Assembly (NCBI RefSeq): GCF_001988955.1 | Contig: NZ_CP014263.1 | Coordinates: 4,558,001-4,622,000, forward strand | Source of the DNA: Spirosoma montaniterrae | Lineage (GTDB): Bacteria > Bacteroidota > Bacteroidia > Cytophagales > Spirosomataceae | Length of the DNA stretch: 64,000 nt | Reading direction: 5' to 3' | Part shown: piece after piece, positions 36,083 to 44,670 of the stretch | Layout: each line of letters opens with the position of its first letter | Position numbering within the stretch: position 1 is the stretch's first letter | Program-made: the position numbers and the translations under genes | The notes under the pieces: generated by a model | What the model was told of the DNA's origin: nothing | Seen by the model: the letters and a program-made list of their open reading frames with translations, nothing else | Database searches by the model: none

Positions 36083-37022
36083 TGTTGATTGGTTTCCCGG
36101 CCTGGAAAGCCCGCAGGTTGTCGGCCACGTCGTGAAGAAGCCGAAGACGGGCTTCATAGCTGGCCCAGGCGATGTGGGGCGTTATCAGACAGTTTTTGGC
36201 CGTCAGCAGGGGGTTATCTGGTTTAGGCGGTTCAACTGACAACACGTCGAGACCCGCCCCGGCAATTTTCCCGGCATTGAGTGCATCGGCAACGTCCTGC
36301 TCATTGAGTAAACTCCCCCGGCTGGTGTTGATAAGCCAGGCTGATGGTTTCATGCGGGCGAGCAACTCGCGGTTCACGAACCCGATGGTGTCGGGCGTGG
36401 CCGGGCAGTGCAGCGATACGGCGTCGCTTTCGGCAAACAGCGTTTCGCGGTCAACATACGTGATACCCGGTTCGGCATCGCTGGTCTGTCGCCGATTCAC
36501 CAGAACCTTCATACCAAAAGCGCGGCCAATCTGTGCTACCTTACCACCTATATCGCCGTAGCCAACTAATCCCAGCGTTTTACCCGCCAGTTCGATCAAT
36601 GGGCTTTTGGCGTAGCTAAAATCGGGCGAGGCCACCCAGTCGCCTGCCCGAACGCTGTCGCTATGCCGCCCTACCTGATGGCTCAGTTCAAGCAACAGCG
36701 CAAAAGTCAGTTGAGCTACAGAATCGGTGCTGTACCCCTTTACGTTCGTGACCACGATACGCTGTTCGCGAGCGGCTGCCACGTCCACAATGTCGTAGCC
36801 GGTAGCCGTTACGCCGATGTAGCGCAAACGTGGCAGTTGGGCCAGCATGTCGCGGCTGAGTTTCACTTTATTGGTCAGCACGGCGTCGGCATCGCGTAGC
36901 CGCTCTACCACCTGATCGGGGGCCGAGCGGTCGTAGAGCGTCACATGGCCGAGCGATTGAAGGGGCAACCAGTCGAGATCGCCGGGATTGAGCGTAAAAG
37001 CGTCGAGGTAGATAATGTTCAT
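36069..37022 (-). CDS. D-2-hydroxyacid dehydrogenase (NAD-dependent)
   Basis: About 317 residues from MNIIYLDAFTLNPGDLDWL. NAD-binding loop GKTLGLVGYGDIGGKVAQIG; catalytic Arg in LINTSRGSLLNEQDV; Glu in GLDVLSVEPPKPDNPLL; His in NCLITPHIAWASYEARLRL, the Arg-Glu-His set of the family. Relatives reduce glycerate, hydroxypyruvate or glyoxylate; the substrate is uncertain. The C-terminal residues TVNS and the stop are encoded inside the palindromic repeat, so the original C-terminus may have been altered. Confidence 0.92.
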   Translation of the reverse strand: MNIIYLDAFTLNPGDLDWLPLQSLGHVTLYDRSAPDQVVERLRDADAVLTNKVKLSRDMLAQLPRLRYIGVTATGYDIVDVAAAREQRIVVTNVKGYSTDSVAQLTFALLLELSHQVGRHSDSVRAGDWVASPDFSYAKSPLIELAGKTLGLVGYGDIGGKVAQIGRAFGMKVLVNRRQTSDAEPGITYVDRETLFAESDAVSLHCPATPDTIGFVNRELLARMKPSAWLINTSRGSLLNEQDVADALNAGKIAGAGLDVLSVEPPKPDNPLLTAKNCLITPHIAWASYEARLRLLHDVADNLRAFQAGKPINTVNS

Positions 37023-37091
37023 ATCGTTCTGAAACAAAGCTGATTATTTGGCAATATCTTTAGCCTGTTCACCAACGTCAGGCCACGGGTC

Positions 37092-38237
37092 ATGTCATTC
37101 AATTTTACCGATATACTGCTGTGTTTCACCATTTTCCAACTGCTGTTCGTAAGTCTGTTTCTGTTCTCGCTCGACCGGGGCAAACGAGTCAGCAACGGCC
37201 TGTTGGGCGGCTTTTTTCTAAGCTTTGGCCTGAATTTGCTCGACGCGCTGCTGTTGCTGAAAGGGGTATATTTCGCTTACCCGGCCTGGGGCCTGTGGGG
37301 TACAAACATGGCACTGTTGTTTGGACCATTGCTATACCTCCACACGCAGTCGGTTATATACCGCGATTTTCGGTTAAAATTTTATCATATCGCACATGCA
37401 CTGCCTTTTTTTCTGCTTACAGGATTCATGCTTTTTGGTTTTCACAGCCTGTCAGCCGGGCAACAGCAACAAATGCTGCGGACGATTATTGCCGAACAGT
37501 TGCCCAGAACGTTTTACCTCGGTACGGCTTTCATTTTTTGCCACTTCATTACATATCTGACGGTATCGCTGCGGCTTATCCGGCGGTATCGGCATACGCT
37601 GGTCAATCAGTTTTCGGCGGTTCAGAATAAGAATTTAAACTGGCTGGCATCGACCATTCTGTTTTTCCTAATGTTCGTCGGGTTGAGTTCGCTGCGATCT
37701 GTTATCGTACAAACTCCGCTGGCCCGCCATCAATGGCTGATTCTTGCCGGGTTGTTGCTGGCCCTGCTGTGGTTTATCAATCGCTTTCTGCTCAAAGCAT
37801 TACGGTCGCCCGATCTGTTCGCCGGCCTGACTACCGACCAACTGGCTGAGTCGGACCGCCCGGCCTCGCTCCCCGCAACCGATCATGCCCCCCTCCTCGA
37901 GCAATTGGCCACCTACATGCAGGTGCAACAACCGTATCTCGAACCCGAATTAACGCTCGACGACCTGGCCCGACAACTCAACGTGCGGCCAAAAGCACTG
38001 TCGACGGCCTTGAATGAAGGACTCGGGCAGCACTTTTTCGACTATATCAACCGCTACCGGGTCGATGCGGCCAAACACCTGCTGACCAATTCGCCCGACC
38101 CGAAGCTGACCGTGCTGGAGGTTATGTATCAGGTAGGTTTCAATTCAAAATCTTCGTTCAATACGCTCTTCCGAAAATATACCGGCCAAACGCCCAGCGC
38201 GTTCAGGAAATCAATAATCAGCCGTTCGACTTTATGA
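37092..38237 (+). CDS. Membrane-anchored AraC-family transcriptional regulator
   Basis: 381 residues. The N-terminal ~225 residues contain about seven membrane helices (FTDILLCFTIFQLLFVSLFL onward), then a linker and an AraC HTH domain at about 285-378 (ELTLDDLARQLNVRPKALS, VLEVMYQVGFNSKSSFNTLF, KYTGQTPSAFRKS). The second HTH is well conserved. Such 7TM-AraC proteins are common in Bacteroidota and sense unknown ligands in the membrane. Divergent from the dehydrogenase, which may be a target. Confidence 0.92.
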   Translation: MSFNFTDILLCFTIFQLLFVSLFLFSLDRGKRVSNGLLGGFFLSFGLNLLDALLLLKGVYFAYPAWGLWGTNMALLFGPLLYLHTQSVIYRDFRLKFYHIAHALPFFLLTGFMLFGFHSLSAGQQQQMLRTIIAEQLPRTFYLGTAFIFCHFITYLTVSLRLIRRYRHTLVNQFSAVQNKNLNWLASTILFFLMFVGLSSLRSVIVQTPLARHQWLILAGLLLALLWFINRFLLKALRSPDLFAGLTTDQLAESDRPASLPATDHAPLLEQLATYMQVQQPYLEPELTLDDLARQLNVRPKALSTALNEGLGQHFFDYINRYRVDAAKHLLTNSPDPKLTVLEVMYQVGFNSKSSFNTLFRKYTGQTPSAFRKSIISRSTL

Positions 38238-38242
38238 CGCGG

Positions 38243-38273
38243 AAAGTCGAACGCATTTAGTTGGTTCGACTTT
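38243..38273 (+). terminator. Hairpin after the AraC-type gene
   Basis: AAAGTCGAAC (38243-38252) pairs with GTTCGACTTT (38264-38273). The right arm repeats the gene's own terminal sequence TTCGACTTTATGA (38225-38237), so a small duplication is likely. Weak T tract. Confidence 0.42.
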
Positions 38274-38339
38274 ATGAACTCGGTCGATCTGAATACGTTG
38301 CGCGGGCCAGTTTTGTCCCGAAACTAAATCGCAACGGTC

Positions 38340-40025
38340 ATGCAACGCTCACTGATTCATCGTCTTACCCAACCAACCACAACCATTTCGGTTCTGCTCC
38401 TTGTGCTGGGAGCTATTGGCATTTTACTTTCATCGCCCAAGTGGCTCGTTCCTGTTGCGCCCTGGCTTAGCCCGGCCTTCTTTCTGTGCTACGTACAATA
38501 CACAACCCTTCGCCGGAAATGGCTGTGGCTCTTCGTCGCTATCGTACCAGCCTCGGCAGTGGCAACGCTCGACGTGATGCCGTTTCCGTGGTTCGTGCTG
38601 GTGTTCGTCGTGCTGCTCGACGGGTTGAAGAACATAGTTTTATATGGTATACATCGATGGCTTACCCGCAACCAGCAGCAGTTTATCTGGACACTGGTTT
38701 TTCCCTCACTCTGGACGGTTCGGGAGTTCGTAGAAACGCAGGGCGATATTGGCACGTTTGCGTCTGTTGCCAACACGCAGTACTCGTTTAGCTGGCTGAT
38801 TCAGTTGGCATCGGTCACGGGCATCTGGGGTATAACCTTCCTGCTCTACTGGTTTGCTGCTGTACTGGTCTGGGCCATTGGTAAGTACGCTGCCCGACAA
38901 CCCTTTGCACGTGGCTTATTAGTTTATGGTTCCACGCTTGCCGTTGTGCTGTCGTTTGGCATTTATCGCTACTACTCGAATGAAACCGCATCGGCCAAAA
39001 CGCTGACGGTTGGGGGCGTTACGGTGCCAAATCTGCACGTGCTGGAACGGTTGTACACTGACGCCACCGGCAAATCCGTGCAAATCGACCCGAAAGCGTC
39101 GCCAGCGTCGGCAGTGTTGCAGGAAGCGAATCGGGGGTTAATTGCCTTTATCGAAGATCCGGCTCCGGCGCGTTTCCAGCTTGGCTATCAGGCCATTCAA
39201 CAACAGCAGGACAGTTTGTTCAGCCTATCGGAACGGGCTGTGGCGCGGGGGGCTAACCTGGTGCTATGGTCGGAAGGAAGCGCGTTGCTGCCCAAATCGG
39301 GCGAACCGGCACTAATTCAGCGTGGTCAAGCCTTTGCCCGCCGTTATCGGGTGTATCTGCTGATGGCGATGGGGACTATTTTGCCCGGCAAACTTACCTC
39401 AGACCGGTTGTTTCTCGAAAACAAAACCGTGTTGGTCGATCCAGGAGGCCGGGTTATAAATACCTTTTACAAGAACCATCCTGTGCCGATGGTTGAACGC
39501 AGCCTTCCCGGCGATGGGCGCGTACCGGCTATTCAGACACCTTACGGCACCATAGCCCCGTCTATTTGTTACGATGCCGAACACATCGGCACTATGCGGC
39601 AGCTTGGCTGGAAAAACATTGGCCTGTTGCTGCTCCCATCGGGCGACTGGTACGGTATTGCGCCCTATCATAGCTACATGGCCGTGTTTCGGGCTGTAGA
39701 AAATGGCTGCTCGCTGGCCCGGCAGGTAAGTGGCGGGCTGTCGATTTTCACCGATTACCGGGGCAACGTGCTGGCATCCAATGATTTTTTTTCGGGCAAC
39801 GACCGGCTAACGGTTGTTAACATGCCCGTGGCTAACGTACCAACACTCTATACCCGCTTTGGCGACTGGCTGGCGTGGCTGTGTGTATCGTTGTTGGTTG
39901 TGTTTACGGGAAAAGCTCTATTTGACCGCATTAATAGAGACAGGACAATGCATCGACACCGCACCGACAAGAGCCTGACCGACGACGAGTTACGGACTGT
40001 ATCGGTGCCTAAGCAGAACCTCTGA
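38340..40025 (+). CDS. lnt: Apolipoprotein N-acyltransferase
   Basis: 561 residues. Five to six N-terminal membrane helices (about 15-210), then a periplasmic nitrilase domain and a C-terminal helix (about 505-525). The catalytic triad of Lnt is visible: Glu in LVLWSEGSALLP, Lys in TFYKNHPVPMVERSLPG and Cys in TIAPSICYDAEHIG. It transfers the third acyl chain to lipoproteins in the inner membrane, maturing the lipoproteins encoded nearby. Sequence is divergent from E. coli Lnt, so a broader Lnt-like role is possible. A tnpB element begins right behind its stop. Confidence 0.85.
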   Translation: MQRSLIHRLTQPTTTISVLLLVLGAIGILLSSPKWLVPVAPWLSPAFFLCYVQYTTLRRKWLWLFVAIVPASAVATLDVMPFPWFVLVFVVLLDGLKNIVLYGIHRWLTRNQQQFIWTLVFPSLWTVREFVETQGDIGTFASVANTQYSFSWLIQLASVTGIWGITFLLYWFAAVLVWAIGKYAARQPFARGLLVYGSTLAVVLSFGIYRYYSNETASAKTLTVGGVTVPNLHVLERLYTDATGKSVQIDPKASPASAVLQEANRGLIAFIEDPAPARFQLGYQAIQQQQDSLFSLSERAVARGANLVLWSEGSALLPKSGEPALIQRGQAFARRYRVYLLMAMGTILPGKLTSDRLFLENKTVLVDPGGRVINTFYKNHPVPMVERSLPGDGRVPAIQTPYGTIAPSICYDAEHIGTMRQLGWKNIGLLLLPSGDWYGIAPYHSYMAVFRAVENGCSLARQVSGGLSIFTDYRGNVLASNDFFSGNDRLTVVNMPVANVPTLYTRFGDWLAWLCVSLLVVFTGKALFDRINRDRTMHRHRTDKSLTDDELRTVSVPKQNL

Positions 40026-41130
40026 ATTTTGACATCCTCCCCCCGCTAAAGCGGGAGGATTCCCTTAATTGGCGTACCATGTCCGATACGGAGAATGTTC
40101 CTGGCCGCGTTCACGTCTCTGTCGTGGACAGACCCGCAACACGTACACACCCAGTCTCTTACTCCCAACCCACTTAGTCCACTCGGCCCACTCTTTGCAA
40201 AGCAGTCTGAGCAAGTGACTGTTGAGAAATTTTCTTTCACCTCCCTGTATTCGATGCCAAGCGAAATTGCTTTATATCTAAGCATCTGTTTGAGGTCGGC
40301 CCAACCAGCGTCCGAGACGCTTTTAGCCAGGCGTGTTTTCCTGAGCTTGGAACTACTCACATTGCCTACTACAATTCGGTCGTACTCGCGTACCAGCCGG
40401 GTAGTAGTTTTGTGGTTCCAGTCCTTTCGTTTGTTTCTGATTTTGGCGTGTATGGCCGTTACCCGCCGTTTCTTACCGGCGCGTTGGGCCATTGCCAACA
40501 GTTGTTCGTATTTTTGGTTAAGTTCTCCCGGTCGAGTGTTACCCCATCGGAGAGCGTAGCTAATGTTTTCAGACCTAAATCAACGCCAACTTCCTTGCCT
40601 GTCTTGATCCGGCCTTTGTCAGCTTCCTCAATGACCAGATTCACAAACCAGTGGCCCTTAGAATCCTGCGCGAACGAGCCAAACCGGACTATGCCTTCCA
40701 TTGGACGTGACAACCAAAAGCGGAATTTACGACCGCCGTAAGTGATAGAATCACCCTGAACCTTTACGCCCGATGCCTTGAAGGGAATCCAGCCTAAAGA
40801 ACGTTTACGCGAACGCCAGTTGAGCCGGATACGCTTAAATTGCTTACAGCACTTGGCGTATTCTTCGCATACCGCCTGAACACTTTGGGAGTGCAAACCA
40901 AGTTCTTTAGCGCAACCTGACGTTAATTTGTTAAGGTCGAAAGCGGAGAATGTTTTACGGAACTTAGACCAACGCTCCTGGTTGCTTTGGTTACAGAAAT
41001 TCCAGACGAAATTAACCGAGTAGCCCATCTGTTGCAGATGCTTACCCGTCGTTTCGTCTTTGATTCGGTAACTGAGCGTTGTTAAATTCATTGCCTAAGT
41101 ATAATCATTAATAGCGAGTTATGCGAAAAA
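40026..41130 (-). mobile_element. IS200/IS605-group element carrying only tnpB (left boundary approximate)
   Basis: Contains a frameshifted tnpB and no tnpA. The right end has the IS605-type subterminal hairpin: on the minus strand TCCTCCCGC-TTTA-GCGGGGGGAGGA (40035-40059, with a three-base bulge), overlapping the tnpB stop, followed by GATGTCAAAA. The element was inserted directly after the lnt stop codon. The end upstream of tnpB is not marked by a clear hairpin, so 41130 is an estimate. Mobility would need TnpA supplied elsewhere. Confidence 0.78.
40046..41091 (-). pseudogene. tnpB: tnpB (RNA-guided nuclease/transposon accessory), frameshifted
   Basis: The N-terminal part (41091-40459) starts MNLTTLSYRIKDETTGKH and includes the RuvC-I aspartate in GVDLGLKTLATLSDG, then runs out of frame after LDRENLTK. 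The C-terminal part (to 40046) resumes with LLAMAQRAGKKRR, a zinc ribbon CSDC...CTCC and the RuvC-III HDRDVNAARNIL. A run of five A at the junction (ACCAAAAATACG) would restore the frame KKYEQLLAMAQ if it were six. Restored length about 349 residues, normal for TnpB. The RuvC-II position reads VVGNVSSSK, without the usual Glu. Confidence 0.85.
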
Positions 41131-41200
41131 ACGTTAACAGACCCGGCCAACGCTTTGGTTGCGCTGTCGCGCTGACCTCATATCCCCGCCCTGGTTGAAT

Positions 41201-41242
41201 CGCTAATGCAAATAGCTTCTTTAAAAGCTATTTGCATTAGCG
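41201..41242. repeat. Perfect 18-base palindrome in the gcvP upstream region
   Basis: CGCTAATGCAAATAGCTT (41201-41218) is exactly mirrored by AAGCTATTTGCATTAGCG (41225-41242) with a 6-base loop. No T tract follows, so it is a repeat or operator rather than a standard terminator. Confidence 0.8.
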
Positions 41243-41245
41243 AAC

Positions 41246-41401
41246 CGTCGCGTAGCGACCTAATGTTTATAGTTGATGCGATTCCCAGCATATCCCTGCG
41301 TCGCGTAGCGACCAAACAAATGATGGTCCAGTTCGGTCGCTACGCGACGGAAGGGTGGTTAAGGGACTGATTTTCTACAAACATTGGGTCGCTACGCGAC
41401 G
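41246..41401. repeat. Cluster of four CGTCGCGTAGCGACC hairpin repeats
   Basis: Copies at 41246-41260 and 41299-41313 (forward) and 41335-41349 and 41387-41401 (reverse). Each is itself a hairpin (GTCGC-GTA-GCGAC). Copies one and four extend to 27 bases of near-perfect inverted match, including AATGTTT. Together with the palindrome at 41201 they fill the 395-base gap between tnpB and gcvP. Confidence 0.85.
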
Positions 41402-41486
41402 AAAATGCTAACACAAACAGCTTTTTAGACATCGATTCTTAGCCCATTTGTCCGTAAATTTGTTGTTTATATCAGAGCCATTTTCG

Positions 41487-44423
41487 ATGAAATTGAGCCT
41501 TCAGTATCAGGAATCTTTTGAAGATCGCCATCACGGCCAAACCGACTCGGCACAGGCCGACATGCTCCAGACGGTTGGAGTAAGCTCCATCAACGAACTG
41601 ATCGAACAAACGGTGCCCGAAGCCATCCGGCTGGCCCGCCCGCTCGATTTGCCCGCCCCTAAAACAGAAATGCAGTTTCTGGCCGATTTCAGGAAATTAG
41701 CCAGTCAGAACAAAGTCTTCAAATCATACCTCGGAACGGGCTATTACGACACCTTCACGCCGAACGTGATTTTGCGTAATATTCTCGAAAATCCAGCCTG
41801 GTACACGGCCTACACGCCCTATCAGGCCGAAATTGCGCAGGGTCGGCTCGAAGCACTGCTCAATTTCCAGACAATGGTATCCGACCTGACGGGTATGGAC
41901 CTGGCGAATGCGTCGCTGCTCGATGAAGCCACCGCTGCTGCCGAAGCCATGCACATGCTCTATGCCATGCGCCCGGCAACGAAGAAATCGGCCAGCACAT
42001 TCTTTGTGTCGAAACATTGCCATCCGCAAACTATCGACCTGATTTTCACCCGTGCAACACCCATTGGCATCAAGGTGCTGGTCGGCGATCACCGCACGGT
42101 CGATCTGACCAATGGTGATATTTTCGGACTGCTGCTCCAATATCCGGCTTCCAATGGAGACGTTTTTGATTATACCGATCTCATTGCCAGCGCGCATGAG
42201 TTGGGCATTACCGTTGCCGTTGCCGCCGATTTGCTCGCCCTGACGCTGCTGACGTCGCCCGGCGAAATGGGTGCTGACGTCGTTGTAGGATCGGCGCAGC
42301 GGTTTGGCGTACCGATGGGTTACGGCGGGCCACACGCGGCTTTCTTCGCCACCCGCGACGCTTTCAAGCGGCAGATTCCGGGGCGCATCATCGGCGTATC
42401 GGTCGATGCTGAGGGCAAACCTGCCATGCGAATGGCCCTGCAAACCCGCGAACAGCACATCCGGCGCGAAAAAGCTACGTCGAACATCTGCACAGCGCAG
42501 GTATTGCTGGCCGTAATGGCGGGCAGCTACGCCGTATATCACGGTCCACAACGGCTTCGGGCCATCGCCGAACGCGTACACGGTCTTACCAAAGTAGCGG
42601 CAACGGCCCTGCGCTGGAGTGGCTGCGAGGTAACTACCGAAAACTATTTCGACACCATAACGGTGAAAGTCGGCGATGTCGAATCGTTGAAGAAATCGGC
42701 GCGGGCAGCTCAGATCAACCTACGCTATTATGCCGATGACGAACACGTTGGCATTTCATTCGATGAGACAAAAACCCTGGCCGACGTAACCGAACTGCTC
42801 GATATTTTCGGAACGAAAGCCGATCTCGACGCCATTGCCGACGAATTAGAAATTACATGGCCCGAACGGCTCATCCGTACCTCGGAATACCTGACGCACC
42901 CGGTTTTCAATACGCACCATACCGAACACGACATGCTGCGCTATTTGAAGTCGCTTGAGGAGAAAGACCTTTCGCTGGTGCATTCGATGATTTCGCTGGG
43001 TAGCTGCACCATGAAACTCAATGCCACTGCCGAGATGATTCCGGTAACGTGGCCGGAGTTTGGCAAAATCCATCCGTTCGCGCCGAAAGATCAAACGCTT
43101 GGCTATCAGCAGTTGTTCAGTGATTTGAACGCCTGGCTGTGCGAAATTACGGGCTTTGCGGCTATGTCGCTGCAACCCAACTCCGGCGCACAGGGCGAAT
43201 ATGCGGGCCTGATGGTGATTCGCGCTTACCATGAAAGCCGGGGCGACAGTCACCGCAACATCGCGCTCATTCCGCAGTCGGCACACGGCACCAACCCCGC
43301 CAGCGCGGTTATGGCCGGTATGAAAGTGGTGATTGTAAAGTGCGACGAACGGGGCAACATCGACGTAGCCGATCTCCGCGCCAAAGCCGACCAGCATAGC
43401 AACGATCTGGCCTGTTTGATGGTGACGTACCCGTCAACGCATGGCGTTTTTGAAGAAAGCATCAAAGAAATCTGCGCCATTATTCATGAACACGGCGGGC
43501 AGGTATACATGGATGGCGCGAACATGAACGCGCAGGTGGGCCTGACCAGCCCGGCCACTATCGGGGCCGACGTGTGCCACCTGAATCTGCACAAAACATT
43601 CTGTATTCCGCACGGCGGAGGTGGTCCGGGCATGGGGCCGATTGGCGTAGCCGAGCAATTGGTGCCGTTTTTGCCGGGACACTTTACAGTAAACAGTCAA
43701 CAGCCAACAGTCCCGGCGGGGAACCGCAACAGTCAACAGCTAACAGCGGGGCAACTACCTGCTGCCTACGGGGCGGTGTCGGCGGCTCCGTATGGCTCAG
43801 CCAGTATTCTGACGATTTCGTATGCCTACATTGCCATGATGGGTGGCGAAGGATTGACCAACGCCACAAAGCAGGCCATTCTGAACGCTAATTACATTAA
43901 AGCACGGCTGGAAGGTCATTACGAAACGCTATACACCGGCACGAATGGCCGGGCGGCTCACGAGATGATTATTGACTGCCGTCCGTTCAAGCAAGCCGCT
44001 GGCATCGAGGTCGAAGATATTGCCAAGCGGCTCATGGACTACGGTTTTCACGCACCAACGGTATCGTTTCCGGTGGCTGGCACGGTGATGATTGAGCCGA
44101 CCGAATCGGAGTCAAAAGCCGAACTCGACCGTTTCTGCGAGGCTATGATCGCCATCCGCAACGAAATTCGCGAGGTCGAAACCGGCGAGGCCGACCGCGT
44201 CAGCAACGTGCTGAAACACGCGCCCCATACCGCAACCGTTGCACTGGCCGACGACTGGAATCGGCCTTACAGCCGCGAGAAGGCCGTTTATCCGCTGCCA
44301 TACGTTCGCGCCCGCAAGTTCTGGCCAAGTGTTAGCCGCATCGACTCGGCCTATGGCGACCGCAATCTTGTTTGCTCGTGCATCCCGACCGATGCGTATG
44401 CCGAAGAAGTAGCGGAAGCGTAG
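41487..44423 (+). CDS. gcvP: Glycine dehydrogenase (decarboxylating), P protein
   Basis: About 978 residues starting [17 protein letters not shown]. Single-chain P protein with both halves. PLP lysine is K703 in [18 protein letters not shown]. Other landmarks: [43 protein letters not shown] and [14 protein letters not shown]. It decarboxylates glycine and passes the aminomethyl group to GcvH. Residues about 733-757 ([20 protein letters not shown] and following) have no counterpart in ordinary GcvP and match the interspersed repeat; the frame is kept. ATG 41487 was preferred to 41448. Confidence 0.95.
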   Translation: MKLSLQYQESFEDRHHGQTDSAQADMLQTVGVSSINELIEQTVPEAIRLARPLDLPAPKTEMQFLADFRKLASQNKVFKSYLGTGYYDTFTPNVILRNILENPAWYTAYTPYQAEIAQGRLEALLNFQTMVSDLTGMDLANASLLDEATAAAEAMHMLYAMRPATKKSASTFFVSKHCHPQTIDLIFTRATPIGIKVLVGDHRTVDLTNGDIFGLLLQYPASNGDVFDYTDLIASAHELGITVAVAADLLALTLLTSPGEMGADVVVGSAQRFGVPMGYGGPHAAFFATRDAFKRQIPGRIIGVSVDAEGKPAMRMALQTREQHIRREKATSNICTAQVLLAVMAGSYAVYHGPQRLRAIAERVHGLTKVAATALRWSGCEVTTENYFDTITVKVGDVESLKKSARAAQINLRYYADDEHVGISFDETKTLADVTELLDIFGTKADLDAIADELEITWPERLIRTSEYLTHPVFNTHHTEHDMLRYLKSLEEKDLSLVHSMISLGSCTMKLNATAEMIPVTWPEFGKIHPFAPKDQTLGYQQLFSDLNAWLCEITGFAAMSLQPNSGAQGEYAGLMVIRAYHESRGDSHRNIALIPQSAHGTNPASAVMAGMKVVIVKCDERGNIDVADLRAKADQHSNDLACLMVTYPSTHGVFEESIKEICAIIHEHGGQVYMDGANMNAQVGLTSPATIGADVCHLNLHKTFCIPHGGGGPGMGPIGVAEQLVPFLPGHFTVNSQQPTVPAGNRNSQQLTAGQLPAAYGAVSAAPYGSASILTISYAYIAMMGGEGLTNATKQAILNANYIKARLEGHYETLYTGTNGRAAHEMIIDCRPFKQAAGIEVEDIAKRLMDYGFHAPTVSFPVAGTVMIEPTESESKAELDRFCEAMIAIRNEIREVETGEADRVSNVLKHAPHTATVALADDWNRPYSREKAVYPLPYVRARKFWPSVSRIDSAYGDRNLVCSCIPTDAYAEEVAEA
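43686..43746. repeat. Interspersed repeat, copy 3, inside the gcvP coding sequence
   Basis: AAACAGTCAACAGCCAACAG (43691-43710) and CAACAGTCAACAGCTAACAG (43727-43746) match at 18 of 20 positions in direct orientation, 36 bases apart. The words resemble the intergenic copies at 14163 and 36004. Translated, the repeat reads NSQQPT/NSQQLT within GcvP. Confidence 0.82.
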
Positions 44424-44425
44424 TT

Positions 44426-44563
44426 CCCTCACCCCCAACCCCTCTCCCAAAACGGGAGAGGGAGCAACTCCCTTTACGTTAGCTTCCCTCCCCAAATAAA
44501 AGAGAAAGCGGCTCGCTTTGCATTAGCCCCTCTCCCGTTTTGGGAGAGGGGTTGGGGTGAGGG
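44426..44563. repeat. Long inverted repeat of the CCCTCACCCCAACCCCTCTCCC type
   Basis: Arms 44426-44462 and 44527-44563 are near-perfect reverse complements, differing by one base. Each arm contains its own CTCTCCC...GGGAGAG hairpin. The 64-base centre carries AAAGAGAAAGCG and GCTCGCTTTGC. It starts three bases after gcvP. This motif recurs in many bacterial phyla as a non-coding interspersed repeat. The rest of this 247-base gap holds only an A/T-rich leader for the next gene. Confidence 0.9.
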
Positions 44564-44670
44564 ATTAGCGAAACATTCTTCAATAAAAGCCGATTGTATT
44601 CGTTAAAAATAAGTCCTGCTAAAAAACTTCCTATCTTGGCAGACCTACGGTTTTTCGTCTATTAATCGCT

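Noticed and set aside
40480..40520. Programmed -1 frameshift in tnpB
   Set aside because: The tract reads C-AAA-AAT rather than a tandem slippery heptamer, so slippage would mispair the P-site; a plain indel or sequencing error is likelier.
41724..42581. 285-codon antisense open frame inside gcvP
   Set aside because: Shadow of a strongly coding GC-rich gene; composition lacks protein-like hydrophobic pattern or known motifs.
44112..44495. Possible gene ending in a [13 protein letters not shown] peptide
   Set aside because: This is the translation of the CCCTCACCCC-type repeat read into gcvP on the reverse strand.
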